Source of the DNA: an uncultured Dokdonia sp.
Lineage (GTDB): Bacteria; Bacteroidota; Bacteroidia; Flavobacteriales; Flavobacteriaceae
Direction of reading: 5' to 3'
Assembly: GCA_947503305.1 (NCBI GenBank)
Contig: CANNDF010000005.1
Location: 62,001-126,000, forward strand
DNA length: 64,000 nt
The notes below the pieces were generated by a model, which saw only the letters and a list, made by a program, of their open reading frames with translations, was not told the origin of the DNA and ran no database searches. Of the stretch, positions 1 to 9,400 are shown piece after piece; within the stretch, counting starts at the first letter, position 1, and every line of letters begins with the position of its first letter. A program made the position numbers and the translations under genes.

Positions 1-237
1 AATGCATTAAAAATTTGGGAAGAACGATATCCTGAAATAAATGAGTTTTGCAAGAAGGACTTATTAAATGACTTTATGAATTCTAATGAAATAAGAAATC
101 ATATGGTATCTCACACCCCTTCTGAGTTTATCGAATATTTAAAAAATAAATATCCATTCCTTTTAGAAAGAATACCTGATAAGAATATTGCATATTTTAT
201 GGGAATTACGCCAGAATGGTTCTCAAAAATCAAATAA
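1..237 (+). CDS. Crp/Fnr-like regulator, C-terminal part (partial)
   Basis: This reading frame is open from the first base and runs to TAA at 235-237. Its 78 residues are strongly similar to the C-terminus of the next gene: both contain a FIEYLK-KYP-LLERIP segment and end in GITPEWFSKIK. The end resembles the short helix-turn-helix of the Crp-like regulators common in Bacteroidota. The N-terminal cyclic-nucleotide-binding-like domain must lie outside the window. It is a tandem paralog of the 264-836 gene with 26 bp between them. Its ligand and targets cannot be told. Confidence 0.75.
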   Translation, partial: NALKIWEERYPEINEFCKKDLLNDFMNSNEIRNHMVSHTPSEFIEYLKNKYPFLLERIPDKNIAYFMGITPEWFSKIK

Positions 238-263
238 AAATAGATATATAATTTATCTCGATT

Positions 264-836
264 ATGAAAGAAGCATTCCGAAAAAAAATAGAGAGACGAG
301 TACGTATTACAGATGAGATATGGAGTGATATAGAAAAAGACTGTAGCGTCATGTATCTCAAAAAGAAAGATGTCTTAATTAATTATTCAGATATTGATAA
401 GAATCTATATTTTATTAATTCAGGAAGTTTTGAAATGTCATTAGTATCTGGAAATGGGGATTCAAAAACGGTTTGGTTTTTTTTGGATACTATTTTTAAT
501 ATGGTAGGAGTAATGGATAGTATAATGTTCAACGAGCCTACAAAATATGAGATAACAGCTTTGGAGGATGCTACAGTTATTAAGTTTAATTTCTATACTG
601 GAGAATCATGGATGGAAAAATACCCGCAATTAAGTGAATTTGCTAGAAAAGATATCTTACACGATTTTATAGAATCTAGCGAAATAAGACATCATATGAC
701 GTCACATTCTCCTCATCAATTTATTGAATATTTAAAACATAAATACCCGGAAATATTAGAAAGAATACCCGCTAAAAATATTGCAGGATTTATGGGAATT
801 ACACCAGAATGGTTTTCTAAGATTAAAAATAAATAA
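264..836 (+). CDS. Crp/Fnr family transcriptional regulator
   Basis: A 190-aa cytoplasmic protein. Residues about 25-125 look like a cNMP-binding beta-roll (ends in an ALEDATVIKF strand), followed by a connecting helix and a C-terminal helix-turn-helix (KNIAGFMGITPEWFSKIK). This is the layout of Bacteroidota Crp/Fnr-like regulators, which usually lack the arginine/glutamate pair needed to bind cAMP, and no such phosphate-binding cassette is evident here. It is paired with a truncated paralog upstream. A strong palindromic terminator at 942-989 separates it from the PycTM-like gene, so joint transcription is doubtful. Ligand and regulon are unknown. Confidence 0.75.
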   Translation: MKEAFRKKIERRVRITDEIWSDIEKDCSVMYLKKKDVLINYSDIDKNLYFINSGSFEMSLVSGNGDSKTVWFFLDTIFNMVGVMDSIMFNEPTKYEITALEDATVIKFNFYTGESWMEKYPQLSEFARKDILHDFIESSEIRHHMTSHSPHQFIEYLKHKYPEILERIPAKNIAGFMGITPEWFSKIKNK

Positions 837-1159
837 AATACACTCTTTTTTATAAGAGAAGATCCACATTTAATTTCGGTAATTATTCAAATTAGATTAC
901 AACATTAAAATACCGCTTTAAACTCTCTATATGATATATTAAATAAAAAGCAAATCACTTGAATTAATTCAAGTGATTTGCTTTTTATTGTTCTTTTCTT
1001 TGAAGTAAGAGAAGGAATAAAGAAAATACATTGCATAAAAATCAAAACTAATACTCACTATATCCCCTACTTAAACAGTCATCTGTTTAGGTATCTGTTT
1101 TGATGCATCCCAACTTTATTTCTTTCAGGAAATAGATTGTAATCATTTAACCAACCACT
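837..1159. other. Intergenic region of 323 bp
   Basis: No credible ORF is seen. The stretch holds the perfect palindromic terminator described separately at 942-989. The remaining 170 bp before the ATG at 1160 is presumably promoter and leader for the PycTM-like operon, but no convincing TTG/TAnnTTTG promoter pair could be assigned. Confidence 0.6.
942..989. terminator. Perfect 48-nt palindrome, probable bidirectional terminator
   Basis: AATAAAAAGCAAATCACTTG is followed by its exact reverse complement with no loop bases, giving 24 complementary base pairs around the centre AATT. An A-run precedes and a T-run follows, so on either strand it reads as an intrinsic terminator. It lies about 105 bp after the Crp-like gene and 170 bp before the PycTM-like gene. 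Confidence 0.75.
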
Positions 1160-1753
1160 ATGATACAAGAATCGAATCATGAGGATACTCATGGTATGTT
1201 CTATACCAAAAAAGAACCCCGAAAGTCCTTCTCTACTTACATGCGAAATCAAAACAAACTGTATGTCAACTCATTAAATGTGATTGACAGAAAAGCAGCG
1301 ATTATGATTCGTGTGAATGCGACGATTATCTCTGGAATTGTTATTTTTTTTGAGCATATACAAGGAATTCCTCAAGGGCTTACCATAGGACTTGTTATGG
1401 TTATTGCTTCATTTATTTCTTTACTCACTGCATTGAGTGCTTCTAGGCCCAACACATTTTCGGTAATGAAGCGCCATAAGAATACCATTTTTAAAAAGTA
1501 TCCTAAAATAGAAGAGAATATTTTTTTGGTAGGTCTGTATGATAATATTTCACTACAAGAATATGAAGCTGCCTATAGCAAATTAATAAAAAGCCAAGAG
1601 CTCCAAGTAGGGAATCAAATTAGGACTATGTATCTTTTTGAACGTCAATTAAAAAGAGCTTTTATTCTTATTGAAATAGCATACGGTTCATTCATTATCG
1701 GTTTTATCATTGTAGTTCTCACATTCATTATTTCCAACCTAATAAATCAATAA
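1160..1753 (+). CDS. PycTM/DUF5706 membrane protein (Pycsar-effector-like)
   Basis: A 197-aa predicted inner-membrane protein. After a polar N-terminus of about 30 residues it shows an amphipathic segment (VIDRKAAIMIRVNATIIS), two hydrophobic stretches at about residues 53-92, a cytoplasmic middle containing NIFLVGLYDNISLQEYEAAY, and a C-terminal hydrophobic helix at about 168-192. This order and these motifs match the PycTM (DUF5706) domain known from membrane effectors of Pycsar anti-phage defence and from flavobacterial HD-domain fusions. Here the HD domain is absent and no uridylate/cytidylate cyclase is encoded nearby. The next gene starts 2 bp after the stop, so they form an operon. A defence role is inference. 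Confidence 0.75.
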   Translation: MIQESNHEDTHGMFYTKKEPRKSFSTYMRNQNKLYVNSLNVIDRKAAIMIRVNATIISGIVIFFEHIQGIPQGLTIGLVMVIASFISLLTALSASRPNTFSVMKRHKNTIFKKYPKIEENIFLVGLYDNISLQEYEAAYSKLIKSQELQVGNQIRTMYLFERQLKRAFILIEIAYGSFIIGFIIVVLTFIISNLINQ

Positions 1754-1755
1754 TA

Positions 1756-2874
1756 ATGAAAAGCCAACTCATATACGGTCTCTTACTTTTAATTATAAGT
1801 GGATGTGCGACTAAACAACTACGGGTAGATAAGGGTCTCAAAAAAAAGTCTGTTATTAAGAATCAAATTGAACACTCCTTTTTCTTAATAGGGAATACTG
1901 CTGGGGATACAGATGTATTAAATCACTTAGAACAAGAAATACGATCTACAAATGATAACTCAACAGTACTATTTTTGGGAAACAATAGAAATAACACCAA
2001 AGATCTCAAAAATGAAACCCTTTTAAAAACACAACTCAATGCCTTAAAAAATTATAATGGAGAAACGATTTTTATCCCTGGAAGTTATGAATGGAGTAAG
2101 GGAGTTAAATCGTTAAAAAAGTACCAAGAAGAGGTTCAAAAAAAGCTCAGTAAGCAATCTTTTGCACCTAAAAATGGATGTCCCATTAAAGATCTAAAAA
2201 TAGGTGATGATATTACACTTATTATAATAGATAGTCAGTGGTACATCAGTAACTGGGATAATCACCCGACTATAAATGATAATTGTGATATTAAAACGAG
2301 AGCCGATTTTCTAAATGAATTTGGAAGTTTAGTCAAGAAATCAAGAGGAAGAACGACTATCGTTGCCTTATACCATCCGTTATATACAAATGGTACGTAT
2401 GGAGGACAATATTCTTTAGGGAGTCATATGAGTCCGCTTCCGATTTTGGGAACTATTAAAAATGTCATTCGTAAAACAAGTGGAATACACGCTGGAGATT
2501 TACAATATAAACGTTATCGTGAGTTAAAGAATCGTATTTCAACCTTAGCGCAAGAAAACAAAAAAGTAGTTCTCGTTTCTGGACATGAGCATAATTTACA
2601 ATATCTAATAGAAGATAATATTCCACAAATTATAAGTGGATCAGGCTCTAAAACTACCTCTACACGAAAAATAGGAAATAGTCAGTTTGCATATGCCTCT
2701 CAGGGTTTTGCGAGATTAGATGTATATAAAGATGGATCTTCTCAAGTTCAATTTTATACCTCTATTGGAGGTGGTTTTTTTATGAATATGGCAAATATAA
2801 TTACAGCAAATATCTCTGCATTTAATAGTGATAATAATCTAAGACTTGCCTTTAAACTTGGTTTTGGATTTTAA
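1756..2874 (+). CDS. Metallophosphoesterase-like lipoprotein with degenerate active site
   Basis: A 372-aa lipoprotein (signal ending LLLIISGCATK). Residues about 40-335 follow the flavobacterial calcineurin-like phosphoesterase pattern (CPIKDLKIGDDITLIIIDSQ, ALYHPLYTNGTYGGQYS, VLVSGHEHNLQY, IISGSGSKT). The N-terminal metal-ligand motifs are altered, however: the expected GDxG reads GNTAG, GDN reads GNN, and GNHDW reads GSYEW. Only the later His motifs are intact, so it is probably catalytically weak or dead. Longer family members continue into an outer-membrane barrel. This one ends soon after the phosphoesterase domain. It is coupled to the PycTM-like gene, and its role is unknown. Confidence 0.75.
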   Translation: MKSQLIYGLLLLIISGCATKQLRVDKGLKKKSVIKNQIEHSFFLIGNTAGDTDVLNHLEQEIRSTNDNSTVLFLGNNRNNTKDLKNETLLKTQLNALKNYNGETIFIPGSYEWSKGVKSLKKYQEEVQKKLSKQSFAPKNGCPIKDLKIGDDITLIIIDSQWYISNWDNHPTINDNCDIKTRADFLNEFGSLVKKSRGRTTIVALYHPLYTNGTYGGQYSLGSHMSPLPILGTIKNVIRKTSGIHAGDLQYKRYRELKNRISTLAQENKKVVLVSGHEHNLQYLIEDNIPQIISGSGSKTTSTRKIGNSQFAYASQGFARLDVYKDGSSQVQFYTSIGGGFFMNMANIITANISAFNSDNNLRLAFKLGFGF

Positions 2875-2949
2875 TAAAGAGAGCGTTGCTACAATAACCA
2901 TAAGTAGTTATACAAACTACTTAACATAAATTATCAAATTAAAAATCAA

Positions 2950-5292
2950 ATGAAAAAACAACTTTTGACATTTCTTTTTTTAGGGTTTACTATCATAGTA
3001 TCTGCACAAAAAAAATCCTATACTATTGGTGTACTTCTGGATAATAGATCTGAAGAGGTAGAACCTATCAGATTAAGGCTTGAGGAGCAAATCAAAGCTG
3101 TTGTAGGTGAGGATGCAGATATCCGATTTCCAGAAGAATACATATTGGTAAATGAGTACGCTTTCGCGAAAGCGGAAGAAAATTACAACCAGTTATTATC
3201 AAATGACACAGATATTATACTAGCATTTGGTACCATAAACAATTTGCTCATTAGTAAACAAGACAGTTATCCTAAACCTACAATCCTATTTGGAAATATC
3301 AATCAAGATCTTGTAGATGTAGATCTAACCAAAACATCATCAGGCATTTCTAATTTTACATACCTTATTGATTCACAATCCTATAATGAAGATTTAAAAA
3401 AATTTAAAGAACTTACTAATTTTAAAAATATAGGTATCATTATAGAAGAAGAGATAGTAAATGTTCTTCCTATAAAAGAAACTTTCCAAAAAGAATTAAA
3501 CGCATTAGACGCTTCCTATAAATTGATTCCGTATACATCGGTTCAAGATATTATTTCAAATCTATCTGGAGTAGATGCCATTTATATTGCAGGAGGTTTT
3601 TTTCTAAATGAAAATGAAATACAACAACTCGCTACAGTATTTATTGAGGAAAAGATACCAGCTTTTACCTCTACCAATAAGGAAGATGTCATTAGTGGAT
3701 TATTTGCTACAAATCAAGATAAAAATAATCTAGAACAACTTTTAAGACGTATCGCCCTCGATATAGAAGCATATGTCAATGGAAATGATCTAGCCACACT
3801 CCCTATTTATATAGAAAACAACACACGATTAACTATAAACTACAATACCGCAGAGTTAATAGGAGTCCCTATAAAATATAGCCTTATTAATGACACAGAC
3901 TTTGTAGGCGAGTTCAAAAACTCCTTATCTGAAAAAAAATATAATCTCATCAACGCTATTAATCAAGCATTAGATAAAAATCTATCCCTTGCTTCAGACA
4001 GAAAAGATATTGAGTTAAGTGCTCAGGATGTAAAAATTGCAAAAAGCAATTATCTCCCTACCCTTACTGCCTCTGCAAATGGCACCTATGTAGATCCCGA
4101 TCAGGCCGAAATTAGTTTTGGACAAAGTCCAGAATTCTCAACAAGCGGTGACATTACTCTAGAACAAACGCTTTTCTCGGCAGCAGCAAACGCAAATATA
4201 ACAATAGAGAAAAAGCTCTTAAAAGCACAGGAAGAAACTTTTAACACCAATCAATTAGATGTCATTTTTGATGTAGCAAACACCTACTTCACAACCTTAA
4301 TCCTTAAAGCAAATGCGCAAATAGAATTAAGTAATCTAGATCTCACAAAAGAAAACCTTCAAATAGCTGAACGAAATTTTGAAGCTGGTGAAGAAGGAAA
4401 ATCCGATGTATTACGTTTTACTAGTGAGATGGCTCAAAATACTCAAAGTATGGTAGAAGCTATAAACAATCTGGAACAAGGGTTTGTTAATCTCAATCAA
4501 ATACTAAATAACCCAGTAAATAAAGAAATTGATGTTGAAGATGTAGAACTAGATAAAGGAATCTTAGAACAATATAATTATAATGAAATTACTGAACTTC
4601 TTGATAACCCTACTTTAAGAGAGTCTTTTATTGAGTTTCTTATTCAAGAAGCATTACAAAATTCCCCAGAATTAAAAAATCTGGACTATAACTTAGAAGC
4701 AACCGAACGATCAGTTAAATTATATGGAACAGAGCGGTTTTTACCAACACTAGCATTACAAGGACAGTATAATAATACTTTTAGTAGAAGCGGTGCTGGA
4801 AGTACAGCTCAAGAAGGGTTTTCCCTTGTTGATAATAGCTACAATGTAGGAGTAAATATATCAATCCCCATCTTCAATCAAAATACAAATACCATCAATA
4901 AACAAACAGCTATTATTCAAAAAGATCAACTTCTAATTACTAAAGAAAATAATGAGCTAGCCATTGCTGCAAACATAAGAAATAGCGTGCTCACTCTAAT
5001 TAATCAAGTATCTAATATAGCATTGTCCAACGTATCTGAAAGTGCTGCTAAGGAATCTTTACTATTAACTCAAACAGCTTATGCAACCGGCTCTGTAAGT
5101 ATTATAGAACTTATTGATTCTCAAAACAACTACTTAAGTGCACAGCTATCTCGAACCAATGCAGTCTATAATTACCTAATTAATGCACTACAGTTAGAGC
5201 GTAATTTGGGGTATTACTTTTTACTGAATTCACCTGAGGATAATACAAAATTCAGACAACGCTTTTTAGAATTTACAACTAACAAAAATTAA
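2950..5292 (+). CDS. ABC-type substrate-binding domain fused to TolC-family outer-membrane efflux protein
   Basis: A 780-aa exported protein with signal peptide (FLFLGFTIIVSAQ). Residues about 24-300 resemble periplasmic ABC substrate-binding proteins of the two-lobed type (KKSYTIGVLLDNRSEE start, later DAIYIAGGFFLNE and VISGLFATNQD). Residues about 325-765 are a TolC-type outer-membrane factor with two long helical repeats (NAINQALDKNLSL..., FLIQEALQNSPELKNLDYNL). TolC proteins are usually 420-500 aa, so the fusion is large. It is first in an operon with a membrane-fusion protein and RND pump (26 and 48 bp gaps). The CGCTTTCGCGAAAGCG palindrome is embedded near residue 70 as AFAKA. Confidence 0.85.
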   Translation: MKKQLLTFLFLGFTIIVSAQKKSYTIGVLLDNRSEEVEPIRLRLEEQIKAVVGEDADIRFPEEYILVNEYAFAKAEENYNQLLSNDTDIILAFGTINNLLISKQDSYPKPTILFGNINQDLVDVDLTKTSSGISNFTYLIDSQSYNEDLKKFKELTNFKNIGIIIEEEIVNVLPIKETFQKELNALDASYKLIPYTSVQDIISNLSGVDAIYIAGGFFLNENEIQQLATVFIEEKIPAFTSTNKEDVISGLFATNQDKNNLEQLLRRIALDIEAYVNGNDLATLPIYIENNTRLTINYNTAELIGVPIKYSLINDTDFVGEFKNSLSEKKYNLINAINQALDKNLSLASDRKDIELSAQDVKIAKSNYLPTLTASANGTYVDPDQAEISFGQSPEFSTSGDITLEQTLFSAAANANITIEKKLLKAQEETFNTNQLDVIFDVANTYFTTLILKANAQIELSNLDLTKENLQIAERNFEAGEEGKSDVLRFTSEMAQNTQSMVEAINNLEQGFVNLNQILNNPVNKEIDVEDVELDKGILEQYNYNEITELLDNPTLRESFIEFLIQEALQNSPELKNLDYNLEATERSVKLYGTERFLPTLALQGQYNNTFSRSGAGSTAQEGFSLVDNSYNVGVNISIPIFNQNTNTINKQTAIIQKDQLLITKENNELAIAANIRNSVLTLINQVSNIALSNVSESAAKESLLLTQTAYATGSVSIIELIDSQNNYLSAQLSRTNAVYNYLINALQLERNLGYYFLLNSPEDNTKFRQRFLEFTTNKN
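3159..3174. repeat. Dispersed palindrome CGCTTTCGCGAAAGCG
   Basis: Exact 16-bp palindrome inside the TolC fusion gene, read as AFAKA in frame. It is one member of the family discussed in the findings. Confidence 0.9.
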
Positions 5293-5318
5293 TCCTATTT
5301 ATTAATACATATCATACA

Positions 5319-6404
5319 ATGAAACAACTAAGAATCATATTAACACTATTGATGACAGTAAGTTTATTTAGTTCTTGTTCTAAAGAAAAAAAGAAAGAAG
5401 AAGTATTCCTACGCCCAGTTAAGTATACAGAAGTAGACTATTTAGGAGGTGGAAAAATAAGAACATTTAGTGGAACCGCAGAGATAGATAAGATTATTAA
5501 ACTAAGCTTCAGGAATTCTGGTATCATCGTTCAATTTGATGTCAAGTTAGGACAGATTGTTAAGAAAGGGCAATTGCTTGCAAAACTAGATAATGTCTCT
5601 TCTAGACTATCTTATGAACAAGCAATCACAGATTTAAACAGTACAGAATCTCAGATGAATACTGCAAAATTAAGCCTTAACAGGGTACGATCTCTTTATG
5701 AAAAAGGAAGTTCATCTCTTAGTGATTTTGAATCGGCAAAAAACGCATTTAAAACCGCCCAAGAAAGCTATCAGTCTGCTAAGCGTGGGGTTGAAATCCA
5801 ACGAGAACAAATTCAATATGGGTATATATATGCACCAGAAGATGGTGTTATCGCAGCAGTATCATCAGAAATTGATGAGAATGTTAGTGCGGGTCAAACC
5901 GTCGCTACTCTTAACTCAGGAACAGATATGGAAATTGCCCTAGGAATACCAGAAAGTGTGATTAATGGTGTTAAAAATTCAATGATAGTTGATGTAGATT
6001 TCACCTCTCTGGATAATCAAAAATTCAAAGCAAAAGTAACAGAAGTATCTCCTGCTGTAGATTCAAATACCGCTACATACCCTGTACGCATTACCCTTAT
6101 AGAACCTAGCGATGCTATCAAAAGTGGAATGGCAGCAAATGTAACTTTTGATTTTGGTTCTGACCAAGAAATAAAAACCAAAACGTTAGTAGTTCCCGCA
6201 CATGCTGTAGGAGAAGATAGTAATGGCCGTTTTGTCTTTTTAATTAAAGAAGAAGGTGATACTGTTATTATTAAAAAACACAGTATTACAATAGGTCCAT
6301 TAAGTGCAGAAGGATTTGAGGTTATTTCTGGGCTCAGTAAAGGCCAAAAAATTGCAACTGCTGGATTACAAACCCTATTAGACGGTCAGCAAGTAAAATT
6401 GTAA
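5319..6404 (+). CDS. RND efflux periplasmic adaptor (membrane-fusion) lipoprotein
   Basis: A 361-aa lipoprotein (MTVSLFSSCSKEK). It shows the order typical of HlyD/AcrA-type adaptors: a first beta strand and lipoyl half (VKLGQIVKKGQLLAKLDN), a coiled-coil hairpin at about 100-165, a second lipoyl half (YIYAPEDGVIAAVSSEIDEN), a beta-barrel and a membrane-proximal domain (ISGLSKGQKIATAGLQTLLDG). It would bridge the downstream RND permease and the TolC-type protein encoded upstream. Length is normal for the family. Substrate unknown. Confidence 0.92.
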   Translation: MKQLRIILTLLMTVSLFSSCSKEKKKEEVFLRPVKYTEVDYLGGGKIRTFSGTAEIDKIIKLSFRNSGIIVQFDVKLGQIVKKGQLLAKLDNVSSRLSYEQAITDLNSTESQMNTAKLSLNRVRSLYEKGSSSLSDFESAKNAFKTAQESYQSAKRGVEIQREQIQYGYIYAPEDGVIAAVSSEIDENVSAGQTVATLNSGTDMEIALGIPESVINGVKNSMIVDVDFTSLDNQKFKAKVTEVSPAVDSNTATYPVRITLIEPSDAIKSGMAANVTFDFGSDQEIKTKTLVVPAHAVGEDSNGRFVFLIKEEGDTVIIKKHSITIGPLSAEGFEVISGLSKGQKIATAGLQTLLDGQQVKL

Positions 6405-6452
6405 TACCACCTAAAAACCAGTTACAAATAACGCGTTAAATATTTCAATCAT

Positions 6453-9400
6453 ATGAATTTAGCAAAATTCTCAATAGAAAAAAATAGGATTACTTTTATG
6501 GTATTAGGTACCATCATTCTTTTAGGAATTTCTATGTACCTCAATCTTTCCAGAGATAGTATGCCTCCTTATACAGTTAGAGTCGCAACAGTTGTTTCTC
6601 AATTCCCTGGAGCGAGCCCCGAACGCGTAGAACAACTCGTCACAGATAAAGTAGAAAAAAAAGCGCAAGAACTTCCAGAGCTCGATGAAGTTACGAGTAC
6701 TTCAAGAACAGGATTATCTATTGTAAGTGTCATATTAAAAGATGAAGTAAGACAGGAAGATATGCAAGCTGTATGGGATCGATTACGTAGAAAGTTAAAT
6801 GTAATCGAAGGGTTGCCAGAGGGTGTTACTCCTGCTTTGGATGATGACGGCGTAGGTGATGTATATGGAATTGTAGTAGGACTTACTTCAGATGGTTTTT
6901 CTTATGCAGAAATGAAAGAATATGCCGATGATATAAAAGATGATCTCATTAAGCTTCCGGATGCTGCAAAAGTAGAGTTAGGTGGCGTACAAGATGAGCG
7001 TGTATTTGTTGAGTTTGATAATACAAGATTAAAGGAATACGGACTGTCTGCATCTAAATTACAGCAAATAATTTCTTCAACAAATATCCTAAACTCTGGA
7101 GGACAAATAAATGTAGGTGATGAACGTATTATACTAGAACCTACTGGAAATTTTAATACTATAGATGATATTAGAAATATGTTAATCCCTGTAGGTGATA
7201 CAGGAACTCAACTCGTCAAATTAAGTGATATTACAACCATAAAAAAAGGATATATAGATCCTTCTACTCAAATTGTCAAGGTAAATGGAATGGACGCCTT
7301 GACACTCCATGTCAATCTTAAAAAAAATCAAAACGTAGTCGCGCTAGGCTTAGAAGTAGATGCTATTGTAAATGAATGGCGTAAACGTCTTCCTGTAGGT
7401 CTAGAGTTGACAAGGGTCTCCTCTATTGATGAATATATTGATGTAAAAATAAGTGATTTTATGGTCAATTTGGTGCAATCTATTACGATTGTACTTCTAG
7501 TAATGCTAGTCTTCTTAGGGATACGTACAGGCTTTATTATCGCAAGTTTAATCCCCATTGTAACTATTACGACTTTAATGGTCATGGGAGTTCTAGATAT
7601 AGGGCTAAATCAGGTAACTCTTGCTGCTTTAATAATGGCCTTAGGAATGCTGGTTGATAATGCTATTGTAGTTGCAGAAACAATTATGGTAAAATTAGAA
7701 CAAGGTATTGAAAAAAAGAAAGCAGCTATAGATGCATTTTCAGAATTATGGATGCCATTATTAATCTCTACCCTTACTACATCTGCGGCATTTCTTGCAT
7801 TCTATTTATCACCTACTACGATGGGTGATATCGTAGGTCCTATTTTTGTTGTAATTACAATAGCATTATCATCTTCATGGCTTATCGCGCTTACAGTTAT
7901 CACGATGTTCTGTTATTTATTTCTAAAAATAAAACCAAAAGGAGAAGTAAAGCCTAGTCTGATTGATCGTATCATTAATACAATGAAAAACTATTACAAA
8001 GGACTTATTCTTGTTTCTTTACGCCATAAATGGAAAGTAACAATAGGCATCTTTATAGCATTTTTTATATCCTTATATGGATTTGGGTACATTCCATTTA
8101 TCTTCTTTCCTGATAGCGATCGAAACTTAATTACACTGGATGTTAATATGCCAGAAGGCACAAAAATAGAAAGTACAGCATTAGTCATTAAAGGAATAGA
8201 ACAGTATATCCAAGATTCTTTAAAAGTATCTCAACAACGTACTAAAGGGATTAAAAGCTGGTCATCATATGTAGGAGAAGGGCCGGAATCTTATGACTTA
8301 GGTTATGACCCAGATGAAGCAAATGCTAACTATGCACATATGCTCATTAATACCTCTACGTTTAATGAAAACAATGCTATGATTGCAAAACTAGATAAGT
8401 TTACATATAATAACTTCCCTAATGCCGATATCAAAGTATATGCCCTCGCAGCTGGAGAAGCAGGTGCACCTATAGAAGTAAAAGTATCAGGTACAAATCC
8501 AGATGAACTCTCAAAAATTTCGGAAATAATTAAGTTAAAACTATCTAGTATAACTGGTACTAAAAATGTAAAAGATGATTGGGGACCAAAAAGTAAAAAA
8601 TTCTTAATTAATATAGATCAAAATAGAGCTCAAAAAGCCGGAGTAACAAGTCAAGATATTGCTACTTCTTTATTAACAGTACTAGATGGTTATGAGACTG
8701 GAAGTTATAGAGAAGAAGATAAGTCTATTCCGATAATAATGAGAAATGATGTTGATCAACAACAAACATTAGCCTCTCTAGAAACACTCAATGTGTATTC
8801 CCAATCTTCGGGAAATAGCGTGCCTTTATTGCAAGTAGCTGCCATAATCCCATCGTGGCAATATGCAAAAATAAAACGATTAGATATCATTAGAACTATT
8901 AATATTAGTTGTGAATTACGTGAAGGGGCTAATGCATCATTTATTACAGCAGAACTAACACCTTGGGTAGAAGAAGAGGCAAAAAGTTGGCCAGATCGTT
9001 ATTCATATGAGTTTGGAGGGGATGCAGAACGAACCGCGACGAGTATGGGCTCTATCATTGGTTATTTACCTGTATCTGGATTTATAATTGTTTTATTATT
9101 AATTATTCAATTCAATTCTTTTCGTAAAATGGTTATGGTCGTATTAACCATCCCGTTAGCTATTATTGGAGTAGTTATAGGGTTACTAATCTTTCAGGAA
9201 AATTTTGGGTTTATGCCTTTCTTAGGTGTTATCTCGCTGGCTGGGATCGTAATTAATAATGCTATTGTACTTGTAGATCGCATGGAAGTAGAGCAAAAAG
9301 ACCTAGGAAGACAAGAGCAGGATGCTGTTATCACAGCGTGCTTACAACGCTTTAGACCTATATTGCTAGCCACCTTTACAACAGTCTTGGGATTAATTCC

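Noticed and set aside
1160-2874. A complete Pycsar system (cyclase plus effector)
   Set aside because: No cyclase-domain protein is encoded within the window on either side; only the effector-like domain is present.
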